Of a stretch of 9,807 nt of DNA, positions 6,495 to 9,807 are shown piece after piece; position 1 is the stretch's first letter; the number at the start of each line of letters is the position of its first letter. The position numbers and the translations under genes were made by a program. The notes beneath the pieces are model-generated. The model was not told the DNA's origin and ran no database searches. It worked only from the letters and a program-made list of their open reading frames with translations. Origin of the DNA: an uncultured Clostridia bacterium (GTDB lineage: Bacteria; Bacillota; Clostridia; TANB77; CAG-508); the NCBI GenBank assembly GCA_934130025.1, contig CAKOXG010000037.1, positions 1-9,807 on the forward strand, written 5' to 3'.

Positions 6495-7424
6495 CTATCT
6501 CCTATTTATTCTATCGTCACCGACACAATCGGCTTCTTTTTGGGCCAGCTCTATAAGTTTTGAACTATTTGCATCATCTTTTTCTTTATCTGCTTCAGTA
6601 TAATTATTCTTCATTCCTCTTATTTCTGCATAAAATTCTGTTTTCTCTGCATACTTCCAAAAATACTCTTGATATAACACATTATCAAAATACCATGGCT
6701 TACATCCCAAATTGTAATGAATTATATTACGCTCTCCCTCTTGTTCTCCCATTGCAGGCATTCTATTCCATTCAAATCCTAGTAACTTTACTCTACCCTT
6801 ACATAGTCTATTTAAATAGTCCTGGTCTTGGGCAACCTCAAATTTTATTTTTTCAAGCATATATAAGAATTTTTCTTGGAATTTATATTCTCTTAAAGCT
6901 TTTAGGTTCATAACAATTATTCCTGCATTAAAATAATTGTTATAATTTGATACTCCTACAACTTTTTCTACATAGTCTTGAAATGTTGGAATTGCTTGAA
7001 CGGCTCCATCTGGAATACCTGCAATTAAATTATCTCCCATCTCTGTATTATATAATTTAGCTATATCTACAAGTGTAATTGTATCACTATCTATATATAC
7101 AGCTTTATCATAATCTGGATAAAGTTCTGGTATAAATAACCTAAAGTATGTAGTGTTTGAAAAATAATTGCGAGTATATAATTTTTCTTGAATTTCTTGT
7201 AACTTATAGCTTAAATTTACAAACTCAATACCTACATTCTCTGTTTGATATTCCTCTATCTTTTTTTTATTTTCCTCTGTAACACTTGTATATAGTACTT
7301 TTATTTCGTATCTATTTTGTTGTGATACATTATCTATTATTGATTTTAGTGCAACACCTAAAAAAGGTATATAGTTGTTGTCTACTGCCATAAATATTGG
7401 TATTACATTATTGTTTTCGTTCAT
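6495..7424 (-). CDS. Family 8 glycosyltransferase (canonical)
   Basis: A 309-residue retaining glycosyltransferase of the GT8 (LgtC/GspA-like) family, which moves a hexose from a UDP-sugar to a surface-glycan or glycolipid acceptor in the cytosol. The key motifs are in order: nucleotide-binding start IPIFMAVDNNY (8-18), DxD motif YIDSDT (110-115) for the metal, FNAGIIVMNL (165-174), DQDYLN (200-205), and the metal/phosphate motif HYNLGCKPW (236-244). A polar tail of about 60 residues follows and may help membrane binding. An AGGAGG site lies 11 nt before the ATG. The upstream GT8 gene ends 30 nt away, and the downstream acyltransferase starts 4 nt after this stop, so all three sit in one operon. 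Sugar and acceptor cannot be predicted from GT8 membership alone. Confidence 0.95.
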   Translation of the reverse strand: MNENNNVIPIFMAVDNNYIPFLGVALKSIIDNVSQQNRYEIKVLYTSVTEENKKKIEEYQTENVGIEFVNLSYKLQEIQEKLYTRNYFSNTTYFRLFIPELYPDYDKAVYIDSDTITLVDIAKLYNTEMGDNLIAGIPDGAVQAIPTFQDYVEKVVGVSNYNNYFNAGIIVMNLKALREYKFQEKFLYMLEKIKFEVAQDQDYLNRLCKGRVKLLGFEWNRMPAMGEQEGERNIIHYNLGCKPWYFDNVLYQEYFWKYAEKTEFYAEIRGMKNNYTEADKEKDDANSSKLIELAQKEADCVGDDRINRR

Positions 7425-7454
7425 TTTTTTATTTTCCTCCTATTAAATGCAATT

Positions 7455-8306
7455 CTACATCTTTATTTCTATTTTTTCTCTATTTCTTATTTCAAATTTT
7501 TTCTTCCATTCTAAGTATTCTTCAAGATCATCATCAAACCTGAAACATTTAAGTTCTTTATGAATTCCTTCTATCTGCCATTGTTTAAAGTTTTCAATAT
7601 GTGGATATGGCCTATACATAAGTCTTTTGCAGAAATGGCAAATTACAGAATCTTTTCTTCTGAAACTTGATTGTTCATTATATTTTCTTGGAAGTAATAG
7701 TTTACACGTTGTAGACCAATATATAGCATCTTGGTCTGCAAATGGTAGCTTTATCTTTCTAATTAGATTTCTTGCCTTCTCTAAAAGACCAGTTTCTTTT
7801 ATTTTATTCATATTTAATAATAGCATTCCGGCATTAATATAATCTGGCCTTATAATCCTTGAACCATACTTTTCCCTTACGGCCGCATATTCATATTCCG
7901 TTATGTCTGTATTATAAAGTTCAGATATATCCTTATCAGCCATCATATCTATATCTAAATAAAGAATTTTTTCTGGCAATTCTGGAATTAAGTCAGCCAG
8001 CAGTCTTAGCAACGTATATGGCGTGCAGTAAGCATTCTCATTTTTTCCATGACCAAATTCTGTTTCATATAACTCTGTTACATCTATCTTTATCACTTTA
8101 TTTTCTTGATTCTTTGATTTTACAACTTCATTCAAGAATTCTACCTGTTCATTTTGTATTGGAGTATATTCTTTTTTTATTCTCGATACATCCATTGTTA
8201 ATATATAACAAGTAATTGCTTCTTGCGTTTTGTTTGTAATTGAAATAAGCTCAGTGAGAGCTCCATCAAATACTTTTTCATTACCACTAAAAAGTAAATT
8301 AATCAT
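7455..8306 (-). CDS. Family 8 glycosyltransferase, divergent C-terminal motif
   Basis: A 283-residue GT8 glycosyltransferase and the first gene of the cluster. It opens with INLLFSGNEKVFDGALTEL (2-20), a start seen in one GT8 subfamily of gut Firmicutes. It has the metal-binding DxD in YLDIDMM (116-122), then YINAGMLLLNM (156-166) and FADQDAIYWS (189-198). The usual closing HxxGxxKPW motif is not intact: the matching place has His224 in VICHFCKRLMYRPYPH, followed by NFKQW (239-243). The active site is otherwise complete, so it is probably catalytic with altered acceptor or phosphate contacts. The ribosome site AGGGGAG lies just before the ATG, and a strong promoter is about 70 nt further upstream. 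Two different GT8 enzymes in a row suggest two successive sugar additions; this is inference. Confidence 0.92.
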   Translation of the reverse strand: MINLLFSGNEKVFDGALTELISITNKTQEAITCYILTMDVSRIKKEYTPIQNEQVEFLNEVVKSKNQENKVIKIDVTELYETEFGHGKNENAYCTPYTLLRLLADLIPELPEKILYLDIDMMADKDISELYNTDITEYEYAAVREKYGSRIIRPDYINAGMLLLNMNKIKETGLLEKARNLIRKIKLPFADQDAIYWSTTCKLLLPRKYNEQSSFRRKDSVICHFCKRLMYRPYPHIENFKQWQIEGIHKELKCFRFDDDLEEYLEWKKKFEIRNREKIEIKM

Positions 8307-8379
8307 TTTCTCCCCTACTATTCTTATATTTTTGTTTAATGAAAAATGTAGAAATATGTCTTTTTTACGACTGAATAGT

Positions 8380-8408
8380 ATTATACAACATTACAAAAAA
8401 TTTTTCAA
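8380..8408 (-). promoter_or_regulatory. Sigma-A-type promoter of the GT8/acyltransferase operon
   Basis: On the minus strand, TTGAAA (8403-8408), a 17-nt spacer, then a perfect TATAAT (8380-8385). This is the best promoter in the window. Transcription would start near 8373, giving a leader of about 66 nt before the first GT8 gene. No riboswitch-like structure was recognised in that leader. Confidence 0.8.
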
Positions 8409-8445
8409 GATTATATTACCTTATTGTGCTTTGCAAACTGTAAGG

Positions 8446-8507
8446 GTGAATTGAAAAAGTAAATTCTATTCATATATTGTTGAATGAAATTTACTTGTTT
8501 AATTCAC
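8446..8507 (-). terminator. Long imperfect inverted repeat, probable terminator of the membrane acyltransferase gene
   Basis: Two 27-base arms (8446-8472 and 8481-8507) pair around an 8-nt loop, with 23 Watson-Crick pairs and 4 imperfect positions. In minus-strand RNA the inner hairpin (closing at 8459/8494) is followed by U5 (8454-8458), a normal intrinsic terminator just past the stop at 8516. Two of the imperfect pairs are G-U only in plus-strand RNA, and T5 also follows the outer arm on that strand (8508-8512), so it can act in both directions. Confidence 0.65.
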
Positions 8508-8515
8508 TTTTTCTT

Positions 8516-9634
8516 CTAATTCAGCTTTAATATTCTCTCTTCTATTTTTCTATAACCTTTTTCTATAAATTCTTTAATCTTTACCGAAATTATTTTCACT
8601 ATTTTTCCTATGGTTTCCTTATATATTATAGCACCTATAATTCCAAATATAATTAAAAATGCTGCCTCTATCAAAATCCAGCCTATTCTATGCCCATATT
8701 TAAATACTAATTGATAAAATTTTGGTCTCACATAATTTGCGAACAATGAATTTTCATGTATTATATAAAATAATAATGATAAAGAAGAAATATAATTTAT
8801 TATTTTACTTCTTATATTTACATTTTTTAATAAATTAAATGTGGTTATTATAATTATGTTTATAAATGGATTTAACATATTATACATTTTCATTAAATAT
8901 AAATTTCCTTTTCTTGTATACAATCCAATTACATTTACTATTAGAATTTCTGTAATTAATCCTACTATTCCTATAATAAGATAACCTATATTTTCTTTTT
9001 TGTCGCTGCAAAAACTTTTTCTATATAATTTTATGTACGCTATATTATAATAAATTATAATCATCTCTAGTAATGAACTTCTAAAAAAAGCATAATTGTT
9101 ATATATTCCTATTATCACATACACTATAAAAAATATTATGTTTATTTTTAATAATTCTTTTTGTTGTAATTTTTCTATTGTCATATTTAATAGTGGATGT
9201 ATTAAGTATAATACCAAATAACATGTAACAAACCAATTAAAACTTGTAATTGCTGGAGTTAAAGCTTTTTTTATATCAATTTCCGATATATTAACCCCTA
9301 ATTTGGTTAATGATACTAAAAATATCAAAGATACAATAAAATTGTTTAATATTATATTTATAACTTTTTCTTTTCTAATTTTATCAGAATCTACTAAAAA
9401 CCACGCTGAAGATACCACAAAAATCACGTTTCCAATCGCTCCTAAGTATCTAAACATTGCCATTATTATTACACTTATATCTGTTGTACATACATCTATA
9501 TTTACATAACTTATTAAATTATATTCTCCATACACAGGCACGGCATGACATATTGCTATTAATACCATTCCTATTATTTTTAATAGTTCTATTCCTGAGT
9601 TTCTTTGTACCTCTTTTACTATATTTTCTTTCAT
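8516..9634 (-). CDS. Membrane acyltransferase, acyltransferase-3 family
   Basis: A 372-residue, highly hydrophobic protein with about ten predicted membrane segments, in the family that includes OafA-type O-acetyltransferases acting on surface polysaccharides. Family signs are the start RNSGIELLKIIGMVLIAICH (11-30) with conserved His30, the FNWFVTCYLVLYLIHPLLN segment (132-150), and a late LLFYIIHENSLFANYVRP (287-304). No SGNH esterase domain is fused. The C-terminus is a basic amphipathic tail (about 345-372). The ATG at 9634 has a GGAG site about 4-5 nt upstream. By eye the gene is more A/T-rich than its neighbours, in part because of its Ile/Asn/Lys content. It has its own promoter and terminator but lies directly upstream of the GT8/PlsC cluster on the same strand, so a shared role in modifying a surface glycan or lipid is plausible, not proven. 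Confidence 0.88.
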   Translation of the reverse strand: MKENIVKEVQRNSGIELLKIIGMVLIAICHAVPVYGEYNLISYVNIDVCTTDISVIIMAMFRYLGAIGNVIFVVSSAWFLVDSDKIRKEKVINIILNNFIVSLIFLVSLTKLGVNISEIDIKKALTPAITSFNWFVTCYLVLYLIHPLLNMTIEKLQQKELLKINIIFFIVYVIIGIYNNYAFFRSSLLEMIIIYYNIAYIKLYRKSFCSDKKENIGYLIIGIVGLITEILIVNVIGLYTRKGNLYLMKMYNMLNPFINIIIITTFNLLKNVNIRSKIINYISSLSLLFYIIHENSLFANYVRPKFYQLVFKYGHRIGWILIEAAFLIIFGIIGAIIYKETIGKIVKIISVKIKEFIEKGYRKIEERILKLN

Positions 9635-9667
9635 AAATCTCCAATACTTCTATATTATTTCACGCAC

Positions 9668-9696
9668 ATTTTATCATATAAATAAAATCATTACAA
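9668..9696 (-). promoter_or_regulatory. Promoter of the membrane acyltransferase gene
   Basis: On the minus strand, TTGTAA (9691-9696), a 17-nt spacer and TAAAAT (9668-9673), with TGA just before it forming an extended -10. The predicted start near 9661 gives a leader of about 26 nt. The rest of the upstream stretch to the right edge holds no gene I can support. It contains a perfect ATTTGT-C-ACAAAT palindrome (9743-9755), about 47 bp upstream of the -35, which may be a regulator site or chance. Confidence 0.6.
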
Positions 9697-9807
9697 TAGA
9701 TTTACTCCACTGTTTTATTTTAGTGTTGTAGGTTAGTCAATCATTTGTCACAAATTATTTAAAATAAATACTTTGAGCACTTATATTGCAAATAACGATT
9801 CTTCTTG

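Noticed and set aside
6560..8215. Plus-strand open frames of 117 and 118 codons at 6560-6913 and 7859-8215
   Set aside because: They lie fully antisense to well-supported GT8 genes, have no protein-family features, and are expected by chance opposite A/T-rich coding DNA.
9743..9755. ATTTGTCAC shared with the minus strand of the ABC operon's upstream region (1991-1999), suggesting a common regulator
   Set aside because: A single 9-base match in about 10 kb of A/T-rich DNA, placed differently relative to the two promoters, is too weak to call a regulon.
1..9807. CRISPR array, tRNA, rRNA, insertion sequence or attachment site
   Set aside because: No regularly spaced repeats, no cloverleaf or rRNA-like conserved stretches, and no transposase or integrase coding sequence were seen on either strand.

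Overview
The window is about 70 % or more A+T, with compact, mostly co-directional genes, strong AGGAGG-type Shine-Dalgarno (SD) sites and sigma-A-like promoters. It also encodes a mini type IV pilin-like protein of a kind common in gut Clostridia. Together these suggest a low-GC Firmicute, probably an uncultured gut Clostridia lineage. This is inferred from composition and protein style; there is no rRNA or tRNA in the window to confirm it. TGA is used as a normal stop.

Layout, left to right. Positions 1-1924 (minus) hold an ABC exporter of the MacB/LolCDE (FtsX-permease) type: an ATPase gene followed by a large permease gene whose C-terminal part runs off the left edge. Positions 2012-3835 (minus) hold a divergent DnaB-type hexameric helicase/ATPase with its own terminator. 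A 244-bp divergent promoter region (3836-4079) with several small palindromes separates it from the only plus-strand gene, a short XRE-type regulator (4080-4355). A terminator at 4355-4390 lies between that regulator and the converging genes.

Positions 4399-8408 (minus) form one gene cluster. A near-consensus promoter at 8380-8408 drives two family-8 glycosyltransferases, then a PlsC-like acyltransferase whose SD lies inside the end of the preceding gene. A clear hairpin terminator follows (5501-5529), then a second PlsC-like acyltransferase with an unusual HX5D motif, and a 79-residue pilin-like membrane protein. Immediately upstream, on the same strand with its own promoter, is a multi-membrane-spanning acyltransferase-3 gene (8516-9634).

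Working model (inference): the GT8 pair, the two cytosolic PlsC-like enzymes and the membrane acyltransferase look like a pathway for an acylated glycolipid or acyl-modified surface glycan. The internal terminator would set a lower expression level for the second acyltransferase and the pilin-like protein. The substrate cannot be read from the sequence. No CRISPR array, insertion sequence, tRNA or rRNA was seen, and no gene-free stretch exceeds about 250 bp.
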